This document shows, piece by piece, positions 1 through 11,900 of a stretch of 64,000 nucleotides of DNA. The notes beneath the pieces are model-generated. The model saw only the letters and a list, made by a program, of their open reading frames with translations, did not search any database and was not told where the DNA came from. Every line of letters begins with the position of its first letter. Positions within the stretch are counted from its first letter, which is position 1. Origin of the DNA: Antedon mediterranea (lineage: Eukaryota; Echinodermata; Crinoidea; Comatulida; Antedonidae); contig NC_092671.1 of assembly GCF_964355755.1 (NCBI RefSeq), positions 39,821,304-39,885,303 of the forward strand, given 5' to 3'. The translations under genes and the position numbers were made by a program.

Positions 1-350
1 TTAACCGTATAATAATGTAGAGAAACATTCCGGAACTTTACTAATATAAGATTACTGACTAGTCTTCGTGACGACAAATTGCAAAAATGTGTTGATATTA
101 AAGCACATGGGTATAGGGTAATTTGATTATAAACATTCAATATTTCGTAGAGTATTTGTCGCCAGTCAACAATATGCACGTGGTCTTCCTCTAACGCGAA
201 CGCAGCGAACGCAGCGAACGCGAACACAGCAAACGCGAACGCAACGAACGCGAACGCAATGAACGCACCTAATTTACCAATCAAGCAACAGTTCGTGATT
301 GGTCCAGCAATATTGGGCTCAAGATTAATAAAATCTTTTTCTCTTTTCAG
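1..350. other. Intron of the Ras-like gene
   Basis: This is presumably intron, because a pyrimidine-rich acceptor (ctcttttcag) at 341-350 leads straight into a Ras-like exon. It holds a short imperfect repeat of gaacgcagc/gaacgcaac words at about 193-267. I see no other feature. Confidence 0.6.
193..267. repeat. Short CG-bearing tandem repeat
   Basis: Imperfect copies of 6-9 bp words of the type cgaacgcag / cgaacgcaa. It is unusually rich in CG for this AT-rich window. Confidence 0.75.
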
Positions 351-3300
351 CGATTGTTGTGAGATATTTGACTCATAGATTTATTGGTGATTATGATCCA
401 CAACTAGGTAAGCATCATGGATATGGATGGATGGATCAATTGAAATATGATATTATAAATTGATTATGTTGGAAATCAACCGTGCTGAACGATTGTAAAT
501 CATTTATCCACAAAACGTCAGGAGTAATACCTTTGCCACTAAATAATTATTTAGTAATGAGAGTTCATGTTCCACTATGCGCCTGGTGATGTTTAAGTAT
601 AAATTACATTCTAATCCCGTGACGTCATAGTAATCGAGTTGAAATGATCGTAATTGTCTAATGAAGCTATAGAGGCTAATAATGATATTTGATGCAAGTA
701 TAAAATGCACCGTTGGGTAGGTACGTCTCCCGATAGGTCTGAACCTCTAGATAGACAGTTGAAGATGATTGATTGATCAAGGGTTAGGATATAAATTATA
801 GGAGTTAGAACCTATCCTTTGGAACACCTCTATTTAGGGGACACTTTATTAGTATTCTAAAGCTCTGTCTACACTATCAAACAAGTTTGACGAAAGAAAG
901 TGTGCTTATATGGCAGTCATTTTCCCAAATATGGTCCTACATCATGTACATTGGGCAGTTTGATAGTGTAGACAGAGCATAATATTTGTTACACTTTTGT
1001 GTTGGTTGCGTATAACCTTAGCCTACGTGTATTCTTACTGGTGTCAATATATAATATCGAGCACAATTGCAAGTATTGTACGTTGAATCTTCTTTCAATT
1101 TGAGAGGCAGATTTCATGGATTACTGTAATAGGTAATTGACGCAAACCAGCGGAAGTCCACTATCTACCTATATTCCCGCCTGTCTTACGCACCGGATCA
1201 TCCTCACGGATATGTGTACACTATTTAATTGATTTAGAGCAGAAACAACGTTACTACGATATTAAATGCATTACTGTATAGTTCACGTACGTTCAATGGT
1301 ATCTTTACAGAATCTGTTTATAGCCATATGACCAAGATTGATGATCAGTCGATACTACTTAAACTATGGGATACTGCAGGTGAAAACGTAAGTCCAGTGT
1401 CAACTCCAAAAGAGGGTTCGAATAGAGATCCAGGGGCGTCATTCAGATCCAGGGGCGTCATTCAGATCCCAGGGGCACCATTCAGATCCAGGGACGTCAT
1501 TCAGCTCTAGGGGCGTTATTTAGCGCCAGGCACGTCATTCAGCCCCAGGGGCGTCATTCAGCCCTAAGGGCGTCATTTAGCGCCTAGCACGTTATTCATC
1601 CCCAGGGGCGTCATTCAGTTTCATGGGTGTTATTCAGCTCTAATGGCGTTATTAAATTCCAAATGAATCATTTTACTCGCATTAAATTTCAAAGAAACTA
1701 GATTTCAAATGTTCTATCAGCCCAAGGAATATTAAACTCAAAGAAATACCGCTAATGGAATTTTTTTTTAAATAAAAATATCTGAAAGTACACCTTGTAA
1801 AATAGTTTAAATGATACACGTGATGAATTAAGTTCTTTCGCATATAATGGGTTTCCTCTTCTTGATAATGACAATAATACATTTAAGCGCATTCAACAAC
1901 ATGTTTAACTTTTGTCTACCAACACAGTACCACTGACATTAACTCACGAATTCCTCATTGAACACAAATTACAAAAATGACGTCAATTATGTGATTTGCG
2001 TGACTTACTATTTGGTATGTTTACGATGAACTAAGAAACCAAAATAAGCAAGGGACGTTATACTCACTGCTGCAGTACTAAACATGAATAGTCCAACAAA
2101 AATAAGAAATCGTCTCCTGAAATATCTAAGGTCATTTATTACAGCATTATGAAATGTACTGCAGACATATGTCACATTCTTAACAGATGTTACATGCATA
2201 AAAACATTATGAAAATTTATTAAATCAAAATAAATTGTCAGAAATAGAAAAATCTATCATGGTTATGACATTTAAGCAGTATGACATACTGCACTGAAAT
2301 AGATGTTCACTGAATTATGGATAACAATCTAATTATCTGATGTTTATTTGAGTCAATGGTCGGAAATAGATGTACGAAAACACGTCCATTTAATAACAAA
2401 AATAAGCAATAATCTTTCTAAAATCGACATTCATTTCGCGATGGAAATCTGATGTTTATTTAAACCAAAATAAATGGTCGTAAAGCTAGATGTAAAAACA
2501 CATCAATTATGAAATCGATGGTAACTACACTCTTTAAAGGTAATACGTTACGACACTTATAATGACGGCCAAATTAAACGTAATGGAAATCAAATGAGCA
2601 ATTTTATTCCAAGAAATAGTCTTAATTATAAATTGGCCTACGAGGTTTAAATGGGTAATTGATGTAGAAATAGGTCTAATGCAGATACTAGCAATCAATA
2701 CTAGAGAGACATTAGTTTTCATAAGTCAAATAATCCTAATCTTCAGTTTGTCTTATTTTCCATTATCACAATTCATACCAATTCACCTGTAGGCTATTGT
2801 AGGACGTATTACGCGCATACAAATCCAGTATTTCAGTAGAAATAAATGTATGTTGTATATCCCAAGGTATTAATGAAACAAGTAAAAGATGGTTATCAAT
2901 TGTTAAAAAACAAAATAAAACATTCTATTTCGAAAGATGGGTAACAATCGTTAAAAAATAAAATAAAACATTATATTTCGAAAGATGGATAACAATGGTT
3001 AAAAAACAAAATAAAACATTCTAATCCGAGAGAGATACGATGTCGGTCCATAATTCTCTTACGTACACCCTCAATGAATCTGAGAAGATATAATCTCTCT
3101 AAAAATTCACCAACTCCTCTCTGTTTATGCCGTTTATACATTACGTCATCCTACTTAATTAATCATGCATAACGGATTGTAACTAGCGCCATCACGTCAC
3201 AGAGACATAACAAGATTTCCAAAAATACTCTCAAAAACATTTGCTCAGGTCATTGGGACCATAAATTACAATTAATTTTACCTATCATGCATTCCACCAA

Positions 3301-4322
3301 AATGTTTACACTGTCCTCGAATGTAAACATATCTATATCCGTTTAGTTTTCAGTAACTTCTTCCCTCGGTAAATAATGTAAACATAAATTGTCAAAACGG
3401 TAAAACCTTCATAATACACGGAGTTCTAAAGTTACAAAATCACGATCGAATACAGAAATAGGAATTAGTTTGACGATATAATGAAGTACACGAAATTCGA
3501 AAATGGTAGGCCTACCGTATTACATAAATGTACTGTTAATGATGATCCTGTCAAGTGTATAACAAAATATAAGAAAATTAATGAAAAAAGGAGTAATACA
3601 GAATTCATATATGTAAAAATGTTACTTATGAACTGTAACGACATTTACAAGTTAAATAATACGATTTTATGTAATATGAGATAATATGAATGTGAATAAA
3701 AGTGGTGTTTGCGCCACAAAAGAGAGAAAAAAAAAATGTACTGTTAACTAATAATATAATTTATGAAGATTTGTAATGAGAATCTGCCAAAGGTGTTTAT
3801 AACATTGTAATAATATGAAGTACTATCTTGAGTTAATCATTGTGTACCACCATTTTCTTTTTTAACCACGATTTTCTATTTCTTTAACAGCAAACCGAAG
3901 ATAATGATAGACACGAGCAAATACGTAAATGCGATGGATTCATATTCGTGTTTTCTCTGACGGATCGGGACAGTTTTAATTGTATGAAAGAATTACGAGA
4001 TAGAATTATTCGGATCAGACAACCGAACGACAAGATTGTACATTCCATCGTTATTGGAAACAAATCCGACTTGTCTCATTTTAGAAGTGTTGATTCGTCA
4101 GAGGGCGCTCTGTTTGCTAAAGAGCTCGGTGGTCAATACTACGAAATGTCAGCGAGCGATGGTTATTTGGACATTGTCGATGCTTTTCAAGATTTGTATA
4201 GAGAAATATTTAGGTCTGAAAAACGCGCCAAAGTGAAGAAGATTACTGCCAGGTTGCAATTGAGACAGACCATAAGAAACTTTACAGACAGGCACATACG
4301 AGCAAGGACTTATACACTATAA
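351..4322 (+). CDS. Atypical Ras-like small GTPase, RASL11/RERG type (3' part, three exons)
   Basis: Coding exons are 351-407, 1311-1387 and 3891-4322 (stop TAA at 4320), each with GT/AG borders and matching phase. Together they give about 187 residues. Exon 1 (AIVVRYLTHRFIGDYDPQL) covers the end of helix 1 and switch I. Exon 2 ends in the G3 motif LWDTAGEN. Exon 3 carries FIFVFSLTDRDSF, the G4 motif GNKSD and the G5-like motif EMSAS, then a basic tail ending RARTYTL with no CAAX box. The P-loop exon must lie left of base 1. Both the missing CAAX and the run YYEMSASDGYLDIVDAF fit RASL11/RERG proteins, which are poorly understood Ras relatives acting in growth and TGF-beta-linked signalling. 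The residue equivalent to Ras Thr35 is Gln and that equivalent to Gln61 is Glu, so normal switching and hydrolysis are doubtful. RASL12 or RERG are alternatives to RASL11. Confidence 0.87.
859..980. mobile_element. MITE family A, copy 1
   Basis: Family A elements are 120-170 bp and start with TAAAGCTCTGTCTACACTAT, ending in its inverse. The inner part reads gatgtgcccaaatatggtag and atgacatcatcatg. They have no coding capacity. The TA at both outer edges suggests a TA target site, as in Tc1/mariner-type MITEs. This copy is short and lies in intron 1 of the Ras-like gene. Confidence 0.85.
1429..1650. repeat. Minisatellite, about 19-bp unit
   Basis: About eleven degenerating copies of ccaggggcgtcattcagat immediately 3' of the exon 2 donor, inside the intron of the Ras-like gene. 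The copies decay toward the right. Reading through the donor enters this array, so an intron-retained transcript would encode a short repetitive tail. Confidence 0.85.
1651..3890. other. Remaining intron of the Ras-like gene
   Basis: AT-rich intron sequence with a three-copy tandem repeat at 2885-3025. It ends in the acceptor ttctttaacag at 3880-3890. The segment 3692-3735 (gtgaataaaagtggtgttt...) resembles 13092-13140 and may be the tail of an old dispersed repeat. No coding exon was seen. Confidence 0.6.
2885..3025. repeat. 48-bp tandem repeat, three copies
   Basis: The phrase gatggttatcaattgttaaa with a following aaataaaacattctatttcg recurs at a 48-bp period (gatgg at 2888, 2936 and 2984). 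It is intronic. Confidence 0.8.
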
Positions 4323-4470
4323 TCCACTATTGGGATAAATTGTATAATGGAAATGATCAGACAATGAATTGAAGAGGTGACCTGTCGATAACGAACACAC
4401 GTACAAAAATAACTTTATTTAAATATAATAATATACGAACACACAGAGTTGATTCAACGAAGTAACAGTG

Positions 4471-4600
4471 TTAAGGCCAATTTACACAGACGAGCGGTAA
4501 CGGTAAGCAAAAACGGGTATAGGTTGTCCAACGTAGAATGTGTATCTTTATCCTGAGCGGTAACCGTCCGTCCGCTCCGCGTTGTGTGTAAATGGTCATA
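4471..4600. mobile_element. MITE family C
   Basis: An inverted-repeat element whose ends read ggccaatttacacagacgag on the left and, inverted, gaccatttacacacaacgcg on the right, with inner ccgtt/cggtaacg blocks also inverted. It is about 130 bp and non-coding. Confidence 0.7.
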
Positions 4601-4707
4601 AATAATAACATAGATTCTAAATTTGTATTAACGTTACCGCTGTCTGTTTAAATAGGCCTATAAATTGTTCTACAGTAATTTAAAACGTCATTATTATGCC
4701 TATAGTA

Positions 4708-4843
4708 TAAAGCTTGTTTCCTCCTTGGACGCAAAACAAGGGCGCGTACGTGCAACGCAAGTGAGTTGACCAATCACAAGCGACAATTGAGATGATCGTA
4801 ATTGGTCCTTTCGCTTACATCCTTGCGTAGTGGGAACCAAGCT
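4708..4843. mobile_element. MITE family B, copy 1
   Basis: The left end taaagcttgtttcc and right end gtgggaaccaagct are imperfect inverted repeats. The interior has gcaacgcaagtgagttgacc and aatcacaagcg, shared with the copy at 24128-24312. It is about 136 bp and non-coding. Confidence 0.8.
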
Positions 4844-5372
4844 CAATCATGATCATCAGATTAAAGGTAACTAAATTAATACTGAGAATTCTGAATAATA
4901 AATTGAATTTATAAGATTAAACATTTTAAATTGAAGAGATGCTGATGCTAAGTGAATTCACAGCCAAATGTGTCCTCTTGCGATTTGTGACGTCAGTTGT
5001 CACTTCAAATCATGATCATAGGCTTATTATTAATCATGAAATAAGGACAACTACATTAAAACCAAACATAGGTTGTCTTTGAAGACAGAATTACGGTAAA
5101 TTACTTGACCCATGGATGAAAAATAATTATTTTAAAAAATCACTTACGTGTATACGTATTATATTCATATAATTATATAATGTATTCATATTATCGCTAA
5201 CTGCATTGTTAAACGTTCATTTAAGAATAATTTTTTCTTTATTCTTCTTCATGAGACAACATCTGGTATGTTGATTTATGCTTTCAGAATATATTTTTAT
5301 TTTTTTGTTTAAAGAGTAGGCCTATGTCTATTGTAAGATAATTTGCCTTGTATTTTTTAATAAAAGAATAAA

Positions 5373-7176
5373 TATTGCACAGATTTATTGTAAAGTATGT
5401 TTTTATCTGGAAATCCGCATCTTAAAATAGTTACAATTGACAAACAAACCTATTAGCAGTGTATTTAATTATCTCGCCATCTTAGGCCTCGGGTAAATAG
5501 ACAAGTAAAACACAGTAAAACAGAAACATGTATTTCCTGCTATCCCATTTCAGTTTTATACCTTCTTGTTTGCCATAAGTACGTATTGTTTTCGTCGTTT
5601 AGATTTAAATGAGACGCGATATAAGTATCAGTTTCTAGTTTTAGTTTATAAAAAGCTATTTTGAGATTCTTTTATCTATATTCAAAATAAAATCAGTGTC
5701 CAAAATTCGTATTACCACCACAACACAATGGGCTCTTTACTTATAACATCAACTTGTTTAAGTTTGATTTATGAACTTGTATGGAAAAGTTTGAATGAGA
5801 AACGTACTAATAAAAACAAATTGTTATTCAGCCCTAGCTGCTATGACGTATATTGTTTTTGAGTTTAACATAAATCTCAGGAGCAAGTATTTGGGCGTTA
5901 AGACTGTTAGGACAAAGTACTTAAGAAGCTATGATGACGAGATACTGGGCCATTAGAAGAAGAATAAGAGTGTTAGGACTCTGAAGCTATGATGACGAGA
6001 TACTGGGCCATTAAGAAGAATAAGAGTGTTAGGACTCAGAAGCTATTGATAAAAGACACGGCTGAGGTACTGGGCTATTAGAATAATATCAAAGAGTGTT
6101 GGGCCTCAGAAGCTATTGATGAAAAACACGGCTGAGGTAGGCTACTGGACTTGGCTATTAGACGAATATATTAGGAGTCTTAAGCCTCAGAAGCTAAATA
6201 CCAAAAAGGTACTGGACAAATACTAGGTACGTCTGGACCATTAGACATATTAATATGCTATTGAAATTATATAAGTGGGACAATCCAAAAAAGATAAAAC
6301 ACTTTATGTTAGGACTGACGTTGCCTATTTTTAAATAAGTAACGTTACAAATTACATTGATTATGTTTTATATTATAGGCTTATCGTATAGGAGAGCATG
6401 AAAAGAAACTAAATGTACGCCTACTATTAGTAAAATATATCGCTTATGATTGATTGCTGTTAGTGTTTGCGATTTCATCTCCTATGGGCGGCCTAAAAGG
6501 TAGTTGATACAAAGTAAACACCGATACATTGAACGTGATCACAATGTATATGCCTCTCTCTAAATGTATGCACATGCACAACCGACTGTAGCACCGAATG
6601 AATGCAAAGATACTGCTGATTAACAAGAGGTCGTTTGTTGTTACAAATTTTCTACAAAAAATCACGATTATACATTAGGGCCTATATATAATTATAGCGA
6701 TTAAATTGGATGAAACAAAAGACATTGTAGAGTGTGTATGGAACGTACAGAAAACAGCGAATTTAAAACGAATCTGAAATTAACCTATTCAAAATATTGT
6801 TTCTTGGCTCATTAAAATATTTACCGTTCAAAAGAAACTTTAGTGAGATCCAACTTACCCACTATACTGTGTTGTGAGAGCATGCGCATTGGGTCCAAAT
6901 ATCATTAGTAGCTTCTTATACTTGGCTCCGTAATTTATACACATAATATATTCTGATAATATTGTTTCTTCTGTAAATGTACAGGATACGCAAAGTTTCT
7001 TGAGTTAACAAACAACGGTAAGTAAAACAAATACGTCCTGCTTGTTCGACGGTCGGTCGTTGAGAGAGAGAGAGACAAAGAAAAAAAGGTTTGCATGCCG
7101 TTCGTTACACCTGCTAATACATGCAAATTGCCTCTACAAAACATATTCAACAATGTCACTGTGTTTGAACCTTCTG
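5373..7176. other. Intergenic region, no gene recognised
   Basis: AT-rich spacer between the convergent Ras-like gene and SVIP. It contains the imperfect repeat at 5899-6195. A 43-codon frame beginning at 5728 (MGSLLITS...) has no recognisable domain and is probably chance. Confidence 0.6.
5899..6195. repeat. Imperfect tandem repeat, about 55-70 bp
   Basis: Four to five degenerate copies built around gagtgttaggact, gaagctatgatgacgagata and ctgggccattagaa. Spacing is variable, so this is an old array. Confidence 0.75.
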
Positions 7177-7386
7177 ATACAGTTTGGCTTAATGAACAAT
7201 GCAATACAACATTAAATTACCTGATATAGTACAGTTTGGCTTAACAGTGGCATAAAAAATGAAATGACATCATACGATACAGTTTGGCTTAATTAACAGT
7301 GGCATAAAAATGAAATGACATCATACGATACAGTTTGGCTTAATTAACAGTGGCATAAAAATGAAATGACATCATACGATACAGTT
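7177..7386. repeat. 51-bp tandem repeat, about four copies
   Basis: Copies of gatacagtttggcttaatta followed by acagtggcataaaaatgaaa and tgacatcatac. The two central copies are nearly identical and the outer ones are truncated or diverged. Confidence 0.85.
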
Positions 7387-7737
7387 TTCGGGGAATTTAA
7401 CGTCAATAAAATATTATTCTAGTTTTAATTGAACAAGTTCGTGTAGTTGTTACTGGTACTCGCACATAGAGACGACAGAGGGCGCAATAATAAACTTCTA
7501 TAACTTCTTAGTTGGCGCATAAACAAAATCTCTGTAATTTGTCTAAAAAATAGGCTTGCATGAACACCACGAGAAATAAGCAAACTGCATTAGAATTTTA
7601 AATCGTTTAAAATAGTTATAAAAAGTAGACTCACAAATAAATGTAGAGAACGTCTTCTGAAAGAAATAACTACATCTACCACAACATATTATTACAGTGG
7701 CCTTCGTCAGCGTCGTCGAATTTGTGGTCATCGTCAT

Positions 7738-8425
7738 TTTGATTAAATATACATGCGCATATATAGCAATATTATCGCATACTAAATGAATTTGAAAAGT
7801 TGATATTTTGGCCATTTTTTGAAAAAATCCCTGAACTATAGTACAGGGATTTTTTCCAAAAATTGCCAAATTTCGACCTTTTCTTTTTTCGACATAACTG
7901 GGTACAAACACTCTATAAGATGATGATAACGCAATATATGCGCATATATTGCAATATTATCACATGATAATTGAATTTTAAAAAGTGGATATTTTGGCAA
8001 TTTTGGGGGAAAAATCCCTGAACTATAGTATAGGGATTTTTTCGGAAAATGACCAAATTTCGACCTTTTTCTTTTTCGACATAACTGGGTACAAACACTC
8101 TATAAGATTATGATAACGCAATACATGCTCATATATAGCAGTATTACCGCATAATTATCAAATTTGAATAAGTGGATATTTTGGCAATTTTTTGAAAAAA
8201 TTGACCAAATTTTGACCTTTTTCTTTTTCGACATAAGTGATTACAAACACTCTATAAGATGATGATAACGTAATATATGCATATATATAGTAATATTATT
8301 GCTTAATTATCGAATTTGAAGAAGTGGATATTTTGGTCATTTTTTGAAAACTGTACAGGGATATTTACAAAAATGATCAAAATATCCACTATTTAAAATT
8401 CAATTATTATGCGATAATATTGCTA
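7738..8425. repeat. Hairpin-bearing array, about 185-bp unit, with inverted terminal segment
   Basis: Four units (period about 185, 186 and 154 bp, judged from atgcgcatat-type landmarks near 7753, 7938, 8124 and 8278) share cgacataactgggtacaaac and actctataagatgatgataac. Two units carry a foldback with arms aaaaaatccctg / cagggatttttt around aactatagta (7822-7855, and a similar one at about 8010-8042). At 8370-8425 the segment that opens the units recurs in inverse orientation, so the block ends in an inverted repeat like a foldback transposon relic. Confidence 0.75.
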
Positions 8426-8996
8426 TCATGTAATACAACAAACCAGTAATGATATTAAAATATCAAATTCTATACAAATTAAACAAACATCAACAATGTG
8501 TTTTTAAACCTTATTTTACAAGATATCATTCATAACTATCTACAACATACAAACAGATAAAATACTAAATAATATACATAATTTACAACTTAATTGAATT
8601 AAATAAATTAGTAGAAATGATAACAGGTTAACAATCAAATTCAAATTCTCCCAACTTTCACCATAAAAGTATTTTTTAAACTGTTATAGCACCCTCTATA
8701 GTTTGGAAAGGAATTCATTAAACCTCCAGATATTCATTTTTTCAAGTTGGGAGGTCTGACTTTTTGAAGACAAATACATTTATAATTAATAAATATTATT
8801 CATATTAATAATTATTCCATGATCTATAATATACATCTCAAATTCTTTCCTCAATTAAATACATATTTTAAAAACATACATTGAATATAAAAATGTAATA
8901 CATAATCGTATATTTAACCATAAATGTTAATTACATTAATGATTGATGGCATTCAGTAAAAGCACTGTTCCAGGGAAGATTTCAATATCTCACACA
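8426..8996 (-). other. Presumed 3' UTR/flank of SVIP
   Basis: AT-rich sequence just beyond the SVIP stop codon. I found no canonical AATAAA on the - strand here, only weaker variants such as TATAAA near 8779-8784, so the mRNA end is unresolved. Nothing else was recognised. Confidence 0.4.
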
Positions 8997-11900
8997 TCAA
9001 CTAGATACTTGCCACTGAAAAATAAAATGTTGATAATCTGTGTAATGGATTTAATGTGTACTACTGTACTAGGTTTGTTGTTGTTTGAATGAATGAATGC
9101 CCTGCTTGCACAGCATTTATTGTTAAATAGTAGTGTACTGGGTTAAATAGTATGTGTACCTGGGTTAAATAGTATGTGTACCTGGGTTTAATAGTATGTG
9201 TACCTGGGTTAAATAGTATGTGTACCTGGGTTTAATAGTATGTGTACCTGGGTTAAATAGTATGTGTACCTGGGTTTAATAGTATGTGTACCTGGGTTAA
9301 ATAGTATGTGTACCTGGGTTTAATAGTATGTGTACCTGGGTTTAATAGTATGTGTAGCTGGGTTAAATAGTATGTGTACCTGGGTTTAATAGTATGTGTA
9401 CCTGGGTTTAATAGTATGTGTACCTGGGTTAAATAGTATGTGCACTGGGTTAAATAGTATGTGTACCTGGGTTAAATAGTATGTGTACCTGGGTTAAATA
9501 GTATGTGTACCTGGGTTTAATAGTATGTGTACCTGGGTTTAATAGTATGTGTACCTGGGTTTAATAGTATGTGTACCTGGGTTTAATAGTATGTGTACTG
9601 GGTTAAATAGTATGTGTACTGGGTTAAATAGTATGTGTACCTGGGTTTAATAGTATGTGCACCTGGGTTAAATAGTATGTGTACCTGGGTTTAATAGTAT
9701 GTGTACCTGGGTTTAATAGTATGTGTACCTGGGTTAAATAGTATGTGTACTGGGTTAAATAGTATGTGTACCTGGGTTTAATAGTATGTGTACCTGGGTT
9801 TAATAGTATGTGTACCTGGGTTAAATAGTATGTGTACCTGGGTTTAATAGTATGTGTACCTGGGTTTAATAGTATGTGTACTGGGTTAAATAGTATGTGT
9901 ACCTGGGTTTAATAGTATGTGTACCTGGGTTTAATAGTATGTGTACTTGGGTTAAATAGTATGTGTACCTGGGTTTAATAGTATGTGTACCTGGGTTTAA
10001 TAGTATGTGTACTGGGTTTAATAGTATGTGTACTTGGGTTAAATAGTATGTGTACCTGGGTTAAATAGTATGTGTACCTGGGTTAAATAGTACTGTATGT
10101 GTACCTGGGTTTAATAGTATGTGTACATGGGTTTAATAGTATGTGTACTGGGTTAAATAGTACTGTATGTGTACCTGGGTTTAATAGTATGTGTACCTGG
10201 GTTAAATAGTATGTGTACTGGGTTAAATAGTATGTGCACTGGGTTAAATAGTATGTGTACCTGGGTTTAATAGTATGTGTACTGGGTTAAATAGTATGTG
10301 TACATGGGTTTAATAGTATGTGTACTGGGTTAAATAGTACTGTATGTGTACCTGGGTTTAATAGTATGTGTACCTGGGTTAAATAGTATGTGTACTGGGT
10401 TTAATAGTATGTGTACTGGGTTAAATAGTATGTGTACCTGGGTTTAATAGTATGTGTACTGGAGTTAAATAATACTTTTACGGTGTTTAATAGTACCTAA
10501 GGGCGTGTGGCGCAGTGCGTTGGACGTTGGACTACCGATCGTCAGACCTAGGTTCGAATCCAACTCTCGCCGCATTGCTTGTATCCGTAGGCAAGATACT
10601 TTACTTACGTTGCCTCTCTCCACCCAGGTGTATAAATGGCACATTCAATTCACCAGGGAAAAAAAGTAGTGAGCCCTCTATCGGCAGCGAATCGTTTTTG
10701 CACACGAGACAGCGTGAACAATTACCCGGAAGCAACTTTGTTTTTAAAAATAAATATTAAGTTTTTGCAAACTGGCCAATTGGAACTTTTGGTTTTATTT
10801 ACTAATGAATAATTCATGAAAACCTTTGACACAGCATCTACGAACCACGTGATATTGTTTTTTTATCGACAAAGCCATTATATCTGTGTCAAACAAGGGT
10901 GAATTACACCGATGTTTTTTAAACAATTTTAGGGTATTCGAATGTTAAAATTTCGTCTAATTTGTTGAGGCTGTAATAAAACAACCTAATTTTTTGAGAA
11001 GGTGGGATTTATATTTTCTGGATATTTAATTTTTCAATAGTAGTTAATAAAAAAATCTCGTTGGTGTTATTTTTTTTTTTTTTTTAATGGCTGCTTAAAC
11101 ATGTGCCTTTTTGGTTATTTTACTGCTGAAAATGGAACACATGGTTGTAGCTAAAATCATTTTTTTACACCATAAGATTAAAAATGTTGCTTTTTAAAAT
11201 AATAAGAACATTATATAATAGATAGGGAAGTTGTTTTTAATCATAAAACTTTACAAAGCCTCTTTTATTTTATTTAAAAATCAATATAGTCTAGGCCTAG
11301 TTTACAGGTAAGAGAGCTAGGCTTTAGCCTGTTATTATAGTGGAGTGATGCGTGTATTGTTGGCGCGTGTTCATTGTCAGGCGCGCGTATTTATAGGCCT
11401 AGGCCTAAGGAAATAAAAATAAATGATTACAAATATAACTAAATAATGATTATTATTAATTTAATCTTGTTTTTTTTTTACAGATCACAGAGGGATGTTC
11501 TTAAGCTGTCTGCATACTTCAATACAATAGAAATAGCATTAATCAACAACAATTTCTCATTAATTTACCGGCATATGTGAAACAACACATACAGTAATTT
11601 TATGGATATCTACAGATTTTTATTGCCAAAGGACATTTAATTTTTAAAAACTTGATATTTTCCTAATTTACTTATTTAAAGGTTCAAGCGGAGGTTGGTT
11701 GTTGTGCGGTAATTCTTATAAAGTTTAAATGTGATTTCCAAATCGGCAATAAATAATCATTATAAATATAAATAGAAAAAGGCCTAGTACAAAAGATGTT
11801 AATTTGATGAACAAAACTTGTTGTTTAATTTGTGATAATATTAAAGGTTTTATGTTAAATGGTGTGTATTTCATTTATTGCTCCATTATTATAATAAAAA

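Larger units (their letters stand above)
4323..5372 (+). other. 3' untranslated/flanking region of the Ras-like gene with poly(A) signals
   Basis: The first pair of close AATAAA hexamers after the stop codon is at 5359-5364 and 5367-5372, followed by T-rich sequence, so a 1-kb 3' UTR is possible. Two MITEs of different families (4471-4600 and 4708-4843) sit between the stop codon and this signal and would be in the mRNA. Where cleavage really occurs cannot be settled from sequence. Confidence 0.4.

Noticed and set aside
5728-5862. 43-codon frame MGSLLITS...
   Set aside because: It has no domain or conservation evidence and lies in the downstream flank of another gene.
9125-10495. CRISPR-like array
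   Set aside because: The units are contiguous with no unique spacers, the sequence is eukaryotic, and the variation is within the unit itself. It is a minisatellite; the same applies to the 43-bp array at 21413-21991.
10505-10577. Functional tRNA gene
   Set aside because: A- and B-box sequences are present, but the arms do not pair into a proper cloverleaf and a SINE body follows directly.
10515-10760. 81-codon protein
   Set aside because: It translates the SINE.
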